Numbered from the stretch's first letter, positions 1-6,887 are shown. The stretch: DNA of 16,486 bases from Blastocatellia bacterium (GCA_016789295.1 JAEUQL010000013.1:1-16486); one strand, 5' to 3'. Made by a program: numbers and translations. Notes: generated by a model from the sequence alone, not told the origin.

Positions 1-573
1 GACGATATAAGAAGGCTAAAGATAGAGTTCGATGTCTTCTTTAATGGTGGATCAAAGAGACCTCCTTACGACACCAAAGGTCGTGTAGAGGCTGTAATCA
101 AGCGTTTGAGCGATGATCGCTCTATGAACTTCTCTCAAAGATACCGTTACAACAGTCTTGTAGCCCGTTATACATCTTTTCGGGAGTTGTGGCGTCGTAA
201 CATCCAAGCACTTGAAGATGGCCAGGACATACATTCCAAACTTGCAGGAACTTTTGCAGCAAAGGCGAGTGTAGCCACAGCAACACCATCTACCTTTGTT
301 ACTAGTCCAAAACCTGCTGCCTTCTCTTCATATGCTGTCTCCTGTAGCGATCCACAACGCGAAGTAGACAAGGTTATTTCGCTTTATAACAATGTTATCG
401 ATGCAAAACGACAATGTGGTGAGCCTGTAGATAAACTCTCTTTTGAGCAGTTCTACAAAATAGTTGTTCTACAAAGTACAAAACTAAAATCTCAACTTCA
501 GTGCCCAAGCGTAAACTTTATGGTCGAAATCGAGCAAGGACAGGTAAAGTTCAAAGCTAAACCAGGAAGTTAA
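1..573 (+). CDS. MXAN_5187-type C-terminal domain protein (5' partial)
   Basis: The reading frame is open from base 1 to the TAA at 571-573, so the gene starts upstream; a TTG at 106 in this frame is internal. The visible 190 residues open with a basic, aromatic-rich helical segment (around residues 1-75) containing IRRLKIEFDVFF, a PP pair and NSLVARYTSFRELW. A low-complexity A/S/T/P linker follows (about 80-120), then a second compact block ending in VNFMVEIEQGQVKFKAKP. This architecture recalls the conserved C-terminal domain named after Myxococcus MXAN_5187, found in Myxococcota and Acidobacteriota. The biochemical role of that family is not known to me. The longer proteins often carry N-terminal regions that would lie outside this window. 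The family assignment is from memory of motif shape, so it is moderate; that the frame is coding is much more certain. Confidence 0.7.
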   Translation, partial: DDIRRLKIEFDVFFNGGSKRPPYDTKGRVEAVIKRLSDDRSMNFSQRYRYNSLVARYTSFRELWRRNIQALEDGQDIHSKLAGTFAAKASVATATPSTFVTSPKPAAFSSYAVSCSDPQREVDKVISLYNNVIDAKRQCGEPVDKLSFEQFYKIVVLQSTKLKSQLQCPSVNFMVEIEQGQVKFKAKPGS

Positions 574-605
574 TAAAAGCAAATATTGTCAGGAAAATAT
601 CTATT

Positions 606-1520
606 GTGAGCAGACTCTCTCTTTTAGAAGCAATTAAACCTACAACATTTTTAAAAGTCCCACGCCTTTGCAAAAAGTTAGGTGTAGAATTGACACTTGC
701 AAGCGAAACTTTTCAACAGACAGGAAGTTTCAAATTTCGTGCAGCCTACAACTTAGCTCTAAATGTTACAAACTCTCACATAATTACAGCATCTTCAGGA
801 AACTTTGGACAAGCACTAGCTTATGCTTGCAAACTTCTTGGAAAACGTTGCAGTGTAGTGATGCCAGCCAATTCGGCACGTGTCAAAGTAGAAGCTGTCA
901 TCGAATACGGTGCAAAAGCTGACTTGATCGATGTCAAAAAGATAAGCCGTGCAGACAGAGTAAGAGAACTGGCCGAAGCAGACCCTTCTGCTTATGTTGC
1001 AAGCGCATACGATGACCCGTTAGTTATAGAAGGAAATGCTACTTTGGGCGTAGAAATAGCAGAACGAGGTGGATTTGACATAGTCATTGCTCCAATAGGT
1101 GGCGGTGGGCTTTCTTCAGGAATAATTACAGGAATGAAACGCTCAGGTTTTCAGGCAAAGATGATTGGAGCCGAGCCATTAATGGCAAACGATGCTGCTA
1201 GGTCGCTACGCGCTGGCTACATAGTCAAAAACGAGACAGAACCACAGACCATAGCCGATGGTGCAAGAACCGTCAGCCTCGGTCAGCACAACTGGCCAAT
1301 TATTGGAGATGGAATGTTGGACATTGTCGAAGTCCCAGAAGAGAATATTATCGAAGGTGTACGCTTACTCTTTTCTTTAGCTAACCTCAAATCAGAACCA
1401 ACAGGAGCCGTTTCTGTAGGAGCCATCCTGACACAATCTGAACTATTCAACAATAGGTCTGTATGCGCAGTTGTCAGTGGAGGAAATGTAGACGCTGATG
1501 TATACAAGAGTATTTTGTGA
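606..1520 (+). CDS. PLP-dependent threonine/serine dehydratase-like enzyme (fold type II)
   Basis: This 304-residue protein is a fold-type II PLP enzyme of the threonine dehydratase / serine racemase group, which eliminates water from or racemises hydroxy amino acids in the cytoplasm. The Schiff-base lysine is K43 in TGSFKFR, the substrate/carboxylate loop is SSGNFGQ (63-69), the glycine-rich PLP-phosphate loop is GGGG (165-168), and SGGN (291-294) near the C terminus fits the pyridine-nitrogen contact. EP...D at 190-196 resembles the divalent-metal site of serine racemase. There is no C-terminal ACT domain, so it is not a classical isoleucine-feedback-regulated biosynthetic IlvA; length suits catabolic dehydratase or racemase. 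The GTG start at 606 has AGGA 11 nt upstream. The loop carries Phe where serine racemases and dehydratases usually have His (SSGNHGQ). Substrate cannot be fixed from sequence. It lies 32 nt after the preceding gene on the same strand. Confidence 0.9.
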   Translation: MSRLSLLEAIKPTTFLKVPRLCKKLGVELTLASETFQQTGSFKFRAAYNLALNVTNSHIITASSGNFGQALAYACKLLGKRCSVVMPANSARVKVEAVIEYGAKADLIDVKKISRADRVRELAEADPSAYVASAYDDPLVIEGNATLGVEIAERGGFDIVIAPIGGGGLSSGIITGMKRSGFQAKMIGAEPLMANDAARSLRAGYIVKNETEPQTIADGARTVSLGQHNWPIIGDGMLDIVEVPEENIIEGVRLLFSLANLKSEPTGAVSVGAILTQSELFNNRSVCAVVSGGNVDADVYKSIL

Positions 1521-1543
1521 GAAGTAGGTTGTAATATTAACTA

Positions 1544-1570
1544 TTTAGAGTGATCAGCACTCACTCTAAA
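1544..1570 (+). terminator. Hairpin downstream of the dehydratase gene, possible weak terminator
   Basis: A perfect 9-bp inverted repeat (TTTAGAGTG at 1544-1552, CACTCTAAA at 1562-1570) encloses a 9-nt loop, 23 nt after the stop of the dehydratase gene. It is not followed by a T-run, so it is a poor intrinsic terminator on the plus strand. It could instead be a 3'-end stabiliser, or an operator for the downstream vapBC operon, because VapB proteins bind inverted repeats upstream of their own gene. Here the distance to the vapB start (about 85 nt) leaves either reading open. Confidence 0.4.
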
Positions 1571-1655
1571 ATTCGCATCCAACCTTCCCTACTGACCAGC
1601 AAACATAAGGTAATCAACCCAGATGCTACAGTGAAAGGAAGTAGGCTGGGCGACT

Positions 1656-1973
1656 ATGACAGTTTCTAAGATTGGTCAAGGGCGACAAGTCACCATTCCC
1701 AAAGACCTTTTTACTGAAATGGGTTTGAAAGAGGGCGATTTTATAGAAGTTATGCTTTTGAATGACGGCATTTTTATCAAGCCTAAAAAACTAGTAGACA
1801 CCGAGCGTTTGGAAGGTCAAGCCGCTCTGCCTCCTGCTCCCTCCTATGAAGAGCGAATGCGTCTTATGAAATTATTGGAAGGCAGCCGCCAAGATGACTC
1901 AGAAGATATTCCGATTGATGAAATCATTGCTTCCCGTGTGAGTAAAGAAACTCATATCACGTTTGATGAATAA
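1656..1973 (+). CDS. vapB: VapB-type antitoxin, AbrB/SpoVT-like DNA-binding protein
   Basis: A 105-residue protein with an N-terminal swapped-hairpin AbrB domain: VSKIGQGRQVTIPKDL, then GLKEGDFIEVMLLNDGIFIKP (about residues 3-45). The remaining acidic C terminus (about 55-105) is probably disordered and is the part that would wrap the toxin. In this family the antitoxin neutralises the partner PIN-domain RNase and represses the operon by binding upstream repeats. The ATG at 1656 is followed, after a 3-nt gap, by the vapC start, the usual TA arrangement. The nearest purine-rich tract (AAAGGAAG, 1634-1641) is somewhat far for a Shine-Dalgarno site. Parts of the gene, such as 1801-1860, are near 60% GC, richer than the surrounding genes, which fits horizontal acquisition. 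The AbrB/VapB assignment is firm; the exact toxin family is shown by the neighbour. Confidence 0.88.
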   Translation: MTVSKIGQGRQVTIPKDLFTEMGLKEGDFIEVMLLNDGIFIKPKKLVDTERLEGQAALPPAPSYEERMRLMKLLEGSRQDDSEDIPIDEIIASRVSKETHITFDE

Positions 1974-1976
1974 CCT

Positions 1977-2404
1977 ATGCCGTACTTGTTGGATACTAAC
2001 CATTGTTCATACTTGATGAACGGATTAGACAAAGCACCTGAACGCCGTAAACCTGAAGAGATTAGCACGATACAGAAGTTTCAAGCAGTTACGGACACAG
2101 TGTATATGTCGGAAACCTCACTGGGGGAGCTTGTTTTTGGAGCAGAACTGTCACCCCACGCCACGAAGATTTATATCCGTATCAACAGTTCAAAACTGTT
2201 ATTGTCCCTGTGGTCGTGGATGAAATGTGCTGGGAACTTTATGGAAAAACCAAAGCCACGCTCAAGCAAACCGGTAAATTGATAGGTGATATGGATTTAC
2301 TCATTGCCTGTGCGGCCTTGCGTTATGGGGCAATCTTGGTCACTAATGATGGCGGTTTTAAGAACCTGCCTGCCAGTTTCCAAGTCGAAAATTGGTCAAG
2401 CTAA
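1977..2404 (+). pseudogene. vapC: VapC-type PIN-domain RNase toxin, interrupted by a -1 frameshift
   Basis: The N-terminal part (1977 to about 2155) reads MPYLLDTNHCSYLMNG...SETSLGELVFGAEL, giving the first catalytic Asp (D6) and the conserved Glu of the PIN fold. That frame then loses similarity and stops at 2280-2282. The C-terminal half continues in another frame to 2404 with IGDMDLLIACAALRYGAILVTNDGGF, supplying the other catalytic acids. One missing base in the CCCC run at 2154-2157 explains the break: restoring a C joins the halves as a roughly 142-residue protein, normal for VapC. VapC toxins are site-specific RNases acting on tRNA or rRNA, restrained by the VapB partner. As written the gene makes no active toxin, so the antitoxin would be orphaned. 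A sequencing or assembly error in the homopolymer is a real alternative. I see no classical slippery heptamer that would suggest programmed frameshifting. Confidence 0.88.
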
Positions 2405-2667
2405 ATTTACTTGAGTTCGAGATAAAAGATGAATGAAATCAAAAGGTTAGCCAATAAAGTGCTTTGTTTAGAACAAATTTTTGCAATCTTTCTAAGCTTT
2501 TATCAATGAAAGAGTTAATCTTAAATCCATCTAGGTACTCAAGATTTCTTACTCATTCCTGGAATGTACATATGTCAGTTAATAATAGAAGAAGTAAAAG
2601 GATGTCCTGTTAATGCGCCTAATCAGTTTAAGGGGCAAAAAAATCCTGCAGGTTTAGTTTAACCTTC
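2405..2667. other. Noncoding stretch between vapC and the nfeD-like gene
   Basis: About 263 bp of AT-rich sequence between convergent units. I find no conserved gene, no strong hairpin and no RNA gene. The only small frame with an ATG (2429-2509, 26 codons) has no ribosome site or recognisable product. It may be decayed DNA left by acquisition of the toxin-antitoxin module, but nothing shows this directly. Confidence 0.5.
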
Positions 2668-2952
2668 CTATTTTACTGCTCTAACTTTAACCCTGACACC
2701 GTCAAATCCAACGGCTAGTATGCGGCTTCCTATGCTAACGGTTTCATATTCTGCTATAGCTTGCCAAGCTTCACCATCTATCAAAATAATGCCTTCGGGA
2801 TTTAAGTCGCTTTCTGCTCGGCCAAACTTTCCAACAACCGAGCTAGAGAACTTGGAATGTTTTTGACGAAATGATCTATAAACTATGTAGCCAAGAAGTA
2901 GCACAAAAAGCAGAACCGGTGCAGCAAGCATTACAAGAATATCTATACTCAT
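2668..2952 (-). CDS. Short NfeD-like membrane protein (one TM plus OB-fold)
   Basis: A 94-residue protein with one N-terminal hydrophobic helix (about residues 4-26), a short basic linker, and a C-terminal domain with the NfeD OB-fold pattern: G-F-G-A-SDLNPEGIILIDGEAWQAIAE, then GSRILAVGFDGVRVKV. NfeD C-terminal domains are membrane-anchored beta-barrels that usually partner SPFH/flotillin-type proteins in membrane microdomain organisation. The long form also has a ClpP-like protease domain, absent here. No flotillin gene is adjacent; the upstream partners on this strand are an 88-aa unknown protein (16-nt gap) and a short-chain dehydrogenase. The ribosome site before the ATG at 2952 is weak, suggesting coupling to the gene upstream. 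Confidence 0.8.
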   Translation of the reverse strand: MSIDILVMLAAPVLLFVLLLGYIVYRSFRQKHSKFSSSVVGKFGRAESDLNPEGIILIDGEAWQAIAEYETVSIGSRILAVGFDGVRVKVRAVK

Positions 2953-2968
2953 CTGGTTTTGTAGAGAA

Positions 2969-3235
2969 TCAACTCTCTGTTGAGGTTTTCTGCTTTAGCT
3001 CTTTTATAACGCTACTGATAAGCTCTTTGGTCTCTTCAATATTTTTAATAACTTGCTCTATATCCATTTTGGGTCTATCGGGAAATCTTGAGTTTCTGCA
3101 GTAGACAGCGTGCATCCCTACAAGTGTTAAGGCATCGGTAAGTATGTCCATACTTACTGCTAGACGACCTCGCTGCTTGCCCATCATAAACTCATACTTT
3201 TCAAGATCTTCTTTTCGTGACTCAAATACTGACAT
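2969..3235 (-). CDS. Hypothetical small helical protein (88 aa)
   Basis: I do not recognise this protein. It is 88 residues, charged and without signal peptide or membrane helix. An N-terminal helical stretch (SVFESRKEDLEKYEFMMGKQRGRLAVSM) and a C-terminal one (IEQVIKNIEETKELISSVIKELKQ) look amphipathic and could form a short coiled coil; a central segment holds a single Cys and the motif YCRNSRFPDRP. It starts at an ATG preceded by AAAGAGA, 22 nt after the stop of the dehydrogenase gene, and ends 16 nt before the NfeD-like gene, so the three are probably co-transcribed. The tight spacing and clean frame support a real gene. Function is unknown. Confidence 0.7.
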   Translation of the reverse strand: MSVFESRKEDLEKYEFMMGKQRGRLAVSMDILTDALTLVGMHAVYCRNSRFPDRPKMDIEQVIKNIEETKELISSVIKELKQKTSTES

Positions 3236-3257
3236 AAATCTCTTTCTATCGCTTTGG

Positions 3258-3971
3258 TTATTTACGTGCTGGTTTAGAAGGTCTGATCTCTACACGGCTT
3301 GGTAAGCTTCTTGGATGATGGTGTAGTAGATCGATAATCACTTGGGCTATATCTTCAGCCGTCAATTTCCATTCGTCTTCATCGTTTGGTGTGTGGCTTG
3401 CAAAATAAGTAGTTACGCTACCTGGCATAATATAGCTCACTTTTATGTTGTCGTACCTAACCTCTTGCATCAGTGCTTCAGAAAATCCTATCAGAGCAAA
3501 CTTTGAAGCGTTATATGCTGCAGCTTTTGGAAAAGCATTTTTTCCGGCAAGACTACCTATATTGAAGATGTAGCCACCTCCACGAGCACGCATTCTTGCA
3601 ATAGCCAAATTACTGCAATAGAAGAGACTGTTGACATTTGTTTCTATCACTGTACGCCATTCTTCTACAGACATATCTTCAACATTTTTGAATATGCCTA
3701 CTCCAGCATTGTTGACTAAAAGATCGAGGCCGCCAAAAGTTTTGTCTGTAAATTCAAAGAGTGCTTTAACCTGTTCATAGTCACGAACATCACAGACTGT
3801 TGCAGCAACGTTTTTGCCCGCGCTGCTTTGCAATTTGTCAAGTGCAATATCAAGGTTTTCTTTATTACGTGCACATATAACTACGCGATAGCCTTCTTTA
3901 AGAAGTGACTGGGTTGTGGCAAAGCCTATTCCAAGACTTGCACCAGTAACTATTGCTACTTTTTCCGTCAT
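3258..3971 (-). CDS. Short-chain dehydrogenase/reductase (classical SDR)
   Basis: A 237-residue classical SDR: the cofactor loop TGASLGIG (9-16), NNAG (87-90), the structural Asn at about 113 (TNVNS), and the catalytic Ser140 with Y153xxxK157 in YNASK are all present. PGSVTT after the active site matches the family's PG motif. Arg35, just after the second beta strand (CARN), favours NADP(H). The enzyme would carry out an NADP(H)-dependent oxidation or reduction of a carbonyl or alcohol substrate in the cytoplasm; such proteins of this length are often annotated 3-oxoacyl-ACP reductase-like, but the substrate cannot be read from sequence. The ATG at 3971 has GGAG about 5 nt upstream. It heads a minus-strand unit with the 88-aa and NfeD-like genes. 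Confidence 0.92.
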   Translation of the reverse strand: MTEKVAIVTGASLGIGFATTQSLLKEGYRVVICARNKENLDIALDKLQSSAGKNVAATVCDVRDYEQVKALFEFTDKTFGGLDLLVNNAGVGIFKNVEDMSVEEWRTVIETNVNSLFYCSNLAIARMRARGGGYIFNIGSLAGKNAFPKAAAYNASKFALIGFSEALMQEVRYDNIKVSYIMPGSVTTYFASHTPNDEDEWKLTAEDIAQVIIDLLHHHPRSLPSRVEIRPSKPARK

Positions 3972-4217
3972 CTCTACTCCTATCTTCTGCTACATATATT
4001 AAGAAAGTAAGGTCAAAGCTAGCACAGCAGATATATCAAGACTAGAAAATATCCCAGAATGCTTCCTGATATGGATACTGGTTTTAAGCTTGGGTGATTT
4101 GGAGTTTTGCGGATTCTCTTCTAGCAAAGGCGTTGGATCATATGATATTTTAGCCGTTTCTTAGCAGCCGTCGGGCTGCACGCCATCAGTCAAATCAGTT
4201 AATTAAGGAGGTTCTGC
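3972..4217. promoter_or_regulatory. Divergent intergenic region between the SDR gene and sucD, with leader hairpin
   Basis: This 246-bp divergent spacer must hold promoters for both directions. Toward sucD there is a TATGAT hexamer at 4141-4146, a good -10 candidate, but I find no well-spaced -35. Downstream of it a compact hairpin, GCAGCC (4164-4169) pairing with GGCTGC (4174-4179) around a GTCG tetraloop, lies in the presumed sucD leader about 40 nt before the start codon. A strong Shine-Dalgarno AAGGAGG (4205-4211) sits 6 nt before the TTG start and decides it. No convincing promoter was found for the SDR side. Confidence 0.45.
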
Positions 4218-5090
4218 TTGAGCATCTTAGTGGATAAATCTACTCGCCTCGTTGTTCAAGGTATTACCGGTAAAGAAGGTACTTTTCATACCCAACAGAT
4301 GAAGGCTTACGGTACAAACGTTGTAGCAGGAGTTACACCAGGAAAAGGTGGTACAAAGCACGAAGATGTACCCGTTTTTAATACAGTAGCCGATGCAGTC
4401 AAAGAGGCTGGTGCAAACGCAAGTGTCATCTATGTTCCTCCACCATTCGCTGCAGATGCAATTATGGAGGCTACAGATGCAGGCATAGAGTTGATAGTCT
4501 GTATCACCGAAGGCATCCCAACAGTAGATATGATTCACGCCTTTCATTATGTCAAGAAGCGTGGTTCACGGCTCATAGGGCCAAACTGCCCAGGAGTTAT
4601 CTCTCCAGGAAAATGCAAAATAGGTATTATGCCAGGCCATATACACAGAGAAGGCTCTGTGGGTGTTATTTCTCGTAGCGGAACACTAACTTATGAAGCT
4701 GTAGACCAGTTGACCAAACTTGGTTTTGGTCAGTCAACTTGCATAGGTATTGGAGGCGATCCAGTAGTAGGAACACTCTTTGTTGATGTTTTAGAGATGT
4801 TTGAAGCAGACCCAGAGACAGAAGCCGTTGTGATGATAGGTGAAATTGGAGGCGGAGCCGAAGAAGAAGCTGCAAAGCTTGTCAAAGAGAAGATCAAAAA
4901 GCCTGTTGTAGGTTTCATTGCAGGCCAGACTGCTCCTCCAGGAAGACGCATGGGACACGCTGGAGCTATCATTGCAGGCGGCAAAGGCACAGCAGCAGAG
5001 AAGATGAAGACTATGGCGGAGTGTGGAATACACGTTGTGAAAAGCCCTGCAGATATAGGCATTACCGTTAAGGCTGCACTGGGTCGATAA
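4218..5090 (+). CDS. sucD: Succinate-CoA ligase (ADP-forming), alpha subunit
   Basis: The 290-residue alpha subunit of succinyl-CoA synthetase, which with the beta subunit converts succinyl-CoA to succinate with substrate-level phosphorylation in the TCA cycle. The N-terminal Rossmann CoA-binding domain has GITGKEGTFHTQQM (15-28) and GVTPGKGG (38-45); GPNCPGVISP follows at about 120. The ligase domain carries IGEIGGGAEEEA and the phosphorylated active-site histidine H247 in RMGHAGAI. Length is standard. The TTG start is supported by AAGGAGG six bases upstream. Unusually, sucC is not upstream; the neighbour on that side is a divergent dehydrogenase, so the beta subunit is presumably encoded elsewhere. 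ndk follows 34 nt downstream on the same strand, a pairing that couples NTP/NDP balance to this reaction. Confidence 0.97.
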   Translation: MSILVDKSTRLVVQGITGKEGTFHTQQMKAYGTNVVAGVTPGKGGTKHEDVPVFNTVADAVKEAGANASVIYVPPPFAADAIMEATDAGIELIVCITEGIPTVDMIHAFHYVKKRGSRLIGPNCPGVISPGKCKIGIMPGHIHREGSVGVISRSGTLTYEAVDQLTKLGFGQSTCIGIGGDPVVGTLFVDVLEMFEADPETEAVVMIGEIGGGAEEEAAKLVKEKIKKPVVGFIAGQTAPPGRRMGHAGAIIAGGKGTAAEKMKTMAECGIHVVKSPADIGITVKAALGR

Positions 5091-5124
5091 AATAGATTTT
5101 TCTGATTTAACAAGGAGATACGCA

Positions 5125-5541
5125 ATGAGCGAACATACACTGGCAATAATCAAGCCGGATGCTGTAGCTGCAAACAAAGCTGGCCACATCATCCAACGCA
5201 TCCTTGACAATGGTTTCAAGATTCGTGCAATGAAGATGATCCACCTCACACAATCAGAAGCAGAGGGTTTCTATGCTGTGCACCGTGAACGCCCATTCTT
5301 TCAAAGCCTCGTTCAGTTTATGACAAGTGGGTCGGTTGTTGTGTTAGCACTTGAAAAAGAGAATGCTGTAGTTGAATGGCGAAACTTGATGGGACCAACA
5401 AATTCCAAAGAGGCAAAACCAGGCACTATTCGTGGAGATTTTGGAACAGATATTGAGCGTAACGCTTCTCACGGCTCCGATTCTAAGGAGAATGCTGCTA
5501 TTGAAACAGCTTACTTCTTTAATCGTCTTGAATACTGCTAA
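5125..5541 (+). CDS. ndk: Nucleoside diphosphate kinase
   Basis: A 138-residue NDP kinase that transfers the gamma phosphate from ATP to other NDPs through a phosphohistidine. The family landmarks are all there: TLAIIKPDAV (5-14), the Arg/Thr nucleotide-contact region around MGPTNSKEAKPGTIRGDFG (89-107), and the active site NASHGSDS with catalytic H116. The C-terminal AIETAYFF is typical. Length matches the hexameric or tetrameric bacterial enzymes. The ATG at 5125 has a clear AAGGAG 7 nt upstream. It follows sucD by 34 nt and ends just before a strong hairpin, so sucD-ndk is probably a two-gene transcript. Confidence 0.98.
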   Translation: MSEHTLAIIKPDAVAANKAGHIIQRILDNGFKIRAMKMIHLTQSEAEGFYAVHRERPFFQSLVQFMTSGSVVVLALEKENAVVEWRNLMGPTNSKEAKPGTIRGDFGTDIERNASHGSDSKENAAIETAYFFNRLEYC

Positions 5542-5545
5542 TTGG

Positions 5546-5574
5546 TTTTGGGCGATCCAAAAGGTCGCCCAAAA
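5546..5574. terminator. Bidirectional hairpin terminator between ndk and the atpI-like gene
   Basis: A perfect 10-bp inverted repeat, TTTTGGGCGA (5546-5555) with TCGCCCAAAA (5565-5574), with two more G-C pairs possible inside around an AAAA loop. It lies 4 nt after the ndk stop and 5 nt before the stop of the convergent minus-strand gene. The A/T ends of the stem provide a U-rich 3' arm in either direction, and the plus strand continues TCTTCTCATTCTT. It is well placed to stop both convergent transcripts. Confidence 0.85.
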
Positions 5575-5579
5575 TCTTC

Positions 5580-5813
5580 TCATTCTTCCTGATTCATTCT
5601 ACGTAGAAGCAAGAAAACTTCTGTAGCTGCACCTACAAGTCCTATAACAAAACCTACCAGTAGGTAGGTAGACCCGGAACCAAACTTTTTGTCTATCAGA
5701 TAGCCGATAAGTGCTGGAACAATAATCGTTCCAGGAATGGAGAGCGCAATACCACTTAGCATCAATGCGCTCTTCCAAGATATGTCATTAGGTGGCTTCT
5801 TATCTGTTCCCAT
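5580..5813 (-). CDS. AtpI/AtpZ-type small membrane protein
   Basis: A 77-residue protein with two predicted membrane helices (about 15-39 and 47-70) joined by a short turn GYLIDKKFGSGS, ending in a charged tail RRMNQEE. The G-Y-x-x-D turn between two hairpin helices is the hallmark of the AtpZ/AtpI family, small proteins associated with the F-type ATP synthase as assembly factors for the c-ring or as ion-transport helpers. No ATP synthase subunit gene lies in the window. It starts 3 nt after the stop of the secreted hydrolase gene and is probably translated with it. The family call rests on topology and the turn motif and is fairly good; an actual link to ATP synthase is inferred. Confidence 0.72.
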   Translation of the reverse strand: MGTDKKPPNDISWKSALMLSGIALSIPGTIIVPALIGYLIDKKFGSGSTYLLVGFVIGLVGAATEVFLLLRRMNQEE

Positions 5814-5816
5814 AGC

Positions 5817-6851
5817 CTACTGAAAGTCTCTTCTAGGATTCATTGGGTTGCTAAACTGAAATCTATAGAAACTTTCTGGCTTTGTCACTACAGGAAGGTC
5901 TGTTGCATCGAGTTCTTTAACATTGCGTCCATCTGGTTCTGGCCATCTACCCATAAACCTCTGCTCTCGATTACCATCTCCAAGAGCTATATTCTTTGCT
6001 ACTCTACTGTCTGTAAATGTATACTCTGCCAAAGCATCAAAGATCCTCCACACTCCATAGTAGTCCATAGAATCTTTCACATTTGTTCTGCCTTCTACTT
6101 GAATTGTTGATGGAACACCGTGATCGGCTAATAGGTTGTAGTTAAAGACTGTTGACCTATCACTATAGAGTACAATGTAGTCTTTTTCAGTATTGGGAAT
6201 TGATATTGTTTCAAATATATCTTTCCCCATTCTATGATCGTTTATAGTATCTTCATCATAGACTTGCACTACAAGTTTAGTGTTAGAAGGAAAGTTGAGT
6301 AATTGATCTTGAGATATGTTGTAAGAATAGAAAGGTGCAAGCATAAACATAAAAGAGCCAGCACTACCCCAACCTTCTTCTATAAGTGCTCTGCGAGCCA
6401 GTGCTGGAACTGCTCCACCACCAAACGAATGTCCAACAAATCCTATTTTTGAAGTGTCTATAAATCTTCGGTATTTTTTTACAGCTTTCTTAAATCCTGC
6501 AAACATCGTTTCGTATTTCTCAGGAAAAGAGTCTCCAACAGTGCGATATGGTGAGTAGACGACAACGTAACCTCGGCTTGCTATGTGTTTAAGAAATGCT
6601 AGATAAGCTGAAGGATCAGTAGCACCATACCCATGAGAGAAGAAGATAGCAGGTGCAGGTCTGTTTAGTTCTGCAGGGAGAAAAACTGTAACTACCTCAT
6701 CGCGCCATTTTGGACTTCTAAAAGTTTCTACTTTAACACTAAATTGTCCGTCTGCTCCAAATCCTGACTCAATCGGTGGGATAGGGCCGCGCTGCCCGTA
6801 AACTGTACTGCTAAAAAAAAGGAAAAAAACAAGTATTATAAAACTTCTCAT
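5817..6851 (-). CDS. Secreted alpha/beta hydrolase (PETase/dienelactone hydrolase-like)
   Basis: A 344-residue exported alpha/beta hydrolase. I choose the ATG at 6851 rather than a TTG five codons upstream because GGAG lies 9 nt before it and the product then opens with a classical signal peptide (MRSFIILVFFLFFSSTVYG, cleavage near YGQ). The mature part has the oxyanion region FFSHGYGA, the nucleophile elbow GHSFGGG (Ser142), a candidate acid in VYDEDTIND (about 199-201) and a candidate His in LADHG (244). Pattern and order resemble the chlorophyllase/cutinase/PET-hydrolase-like branch of the superfamily, which cleaves esters. The C-terminal region (about 270-344) is longer than in minimal hydrolases. 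Substrate is unknown. It is followed 3 nt later by the AtpI-like gene. Confidence 0.87.
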   Translation of the reverse strand: MRSFIILVFFLFFSSTVYGQRGPIPPIESGFGADGQFSVKVETFRSPKWRDEVVTVFLPAELNRPAPAIFFSHGYGATDPSAYLAFLKHIASRGYVVVYSPYRTVGDSFPEKYETMFAGFKKAVKKYRRFIDTSKIGFVGHSFGGGAVPALARRALIEEGWGSAGSFMFMLAPFYSYNISQDQLLNFPSNTKLVVQVYDEDTINDHRMGKDIFETISIPNTEKDYIVLYSDRSTVFNYNLLADHGVPSTIQVEGRTNVKDSMDYYGVWRIFDALAEYTFTDSRVAKNIALGDGNREQRFMGRWPEPDGRNVKELDATDLPVVTKPESFYRFQFSNPMNPRRDFQ

Positions 6852-6887
6852 GATGAAAAACTCCAAGATCTAACAAAGATAAGTAAG

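Noticed and set aside
1521..1645. GAAGTAGG repeated at 1521-1528 and 1638-1645 as possible target-site duplication
   Set aside because: It flanks only the noncoding leader, not a mobile unit, and an 8-mer repeat here can be chance.
2147..2165. Programmed -1 ribosomal frameshift in vapC
   Set aside because: There is no X-XXY-YYZ slippery heptamer in frame and no strong downstream structure; a lost base in CCCC is simpler.
2429..2509. 26-codon frame starting with ATG in the spacer after vapC
   Set aside because: No clear ribosome site, no recognisable motif, and AT-rich sequence in which such short frames arise by chance.
4730..5249. Two long minus-strand frames opposite sucD and ndk
   Set aside because: Both lie antisense to two genes with unmistakable active-site motifs; their products match nothing and have no ribosome sites.
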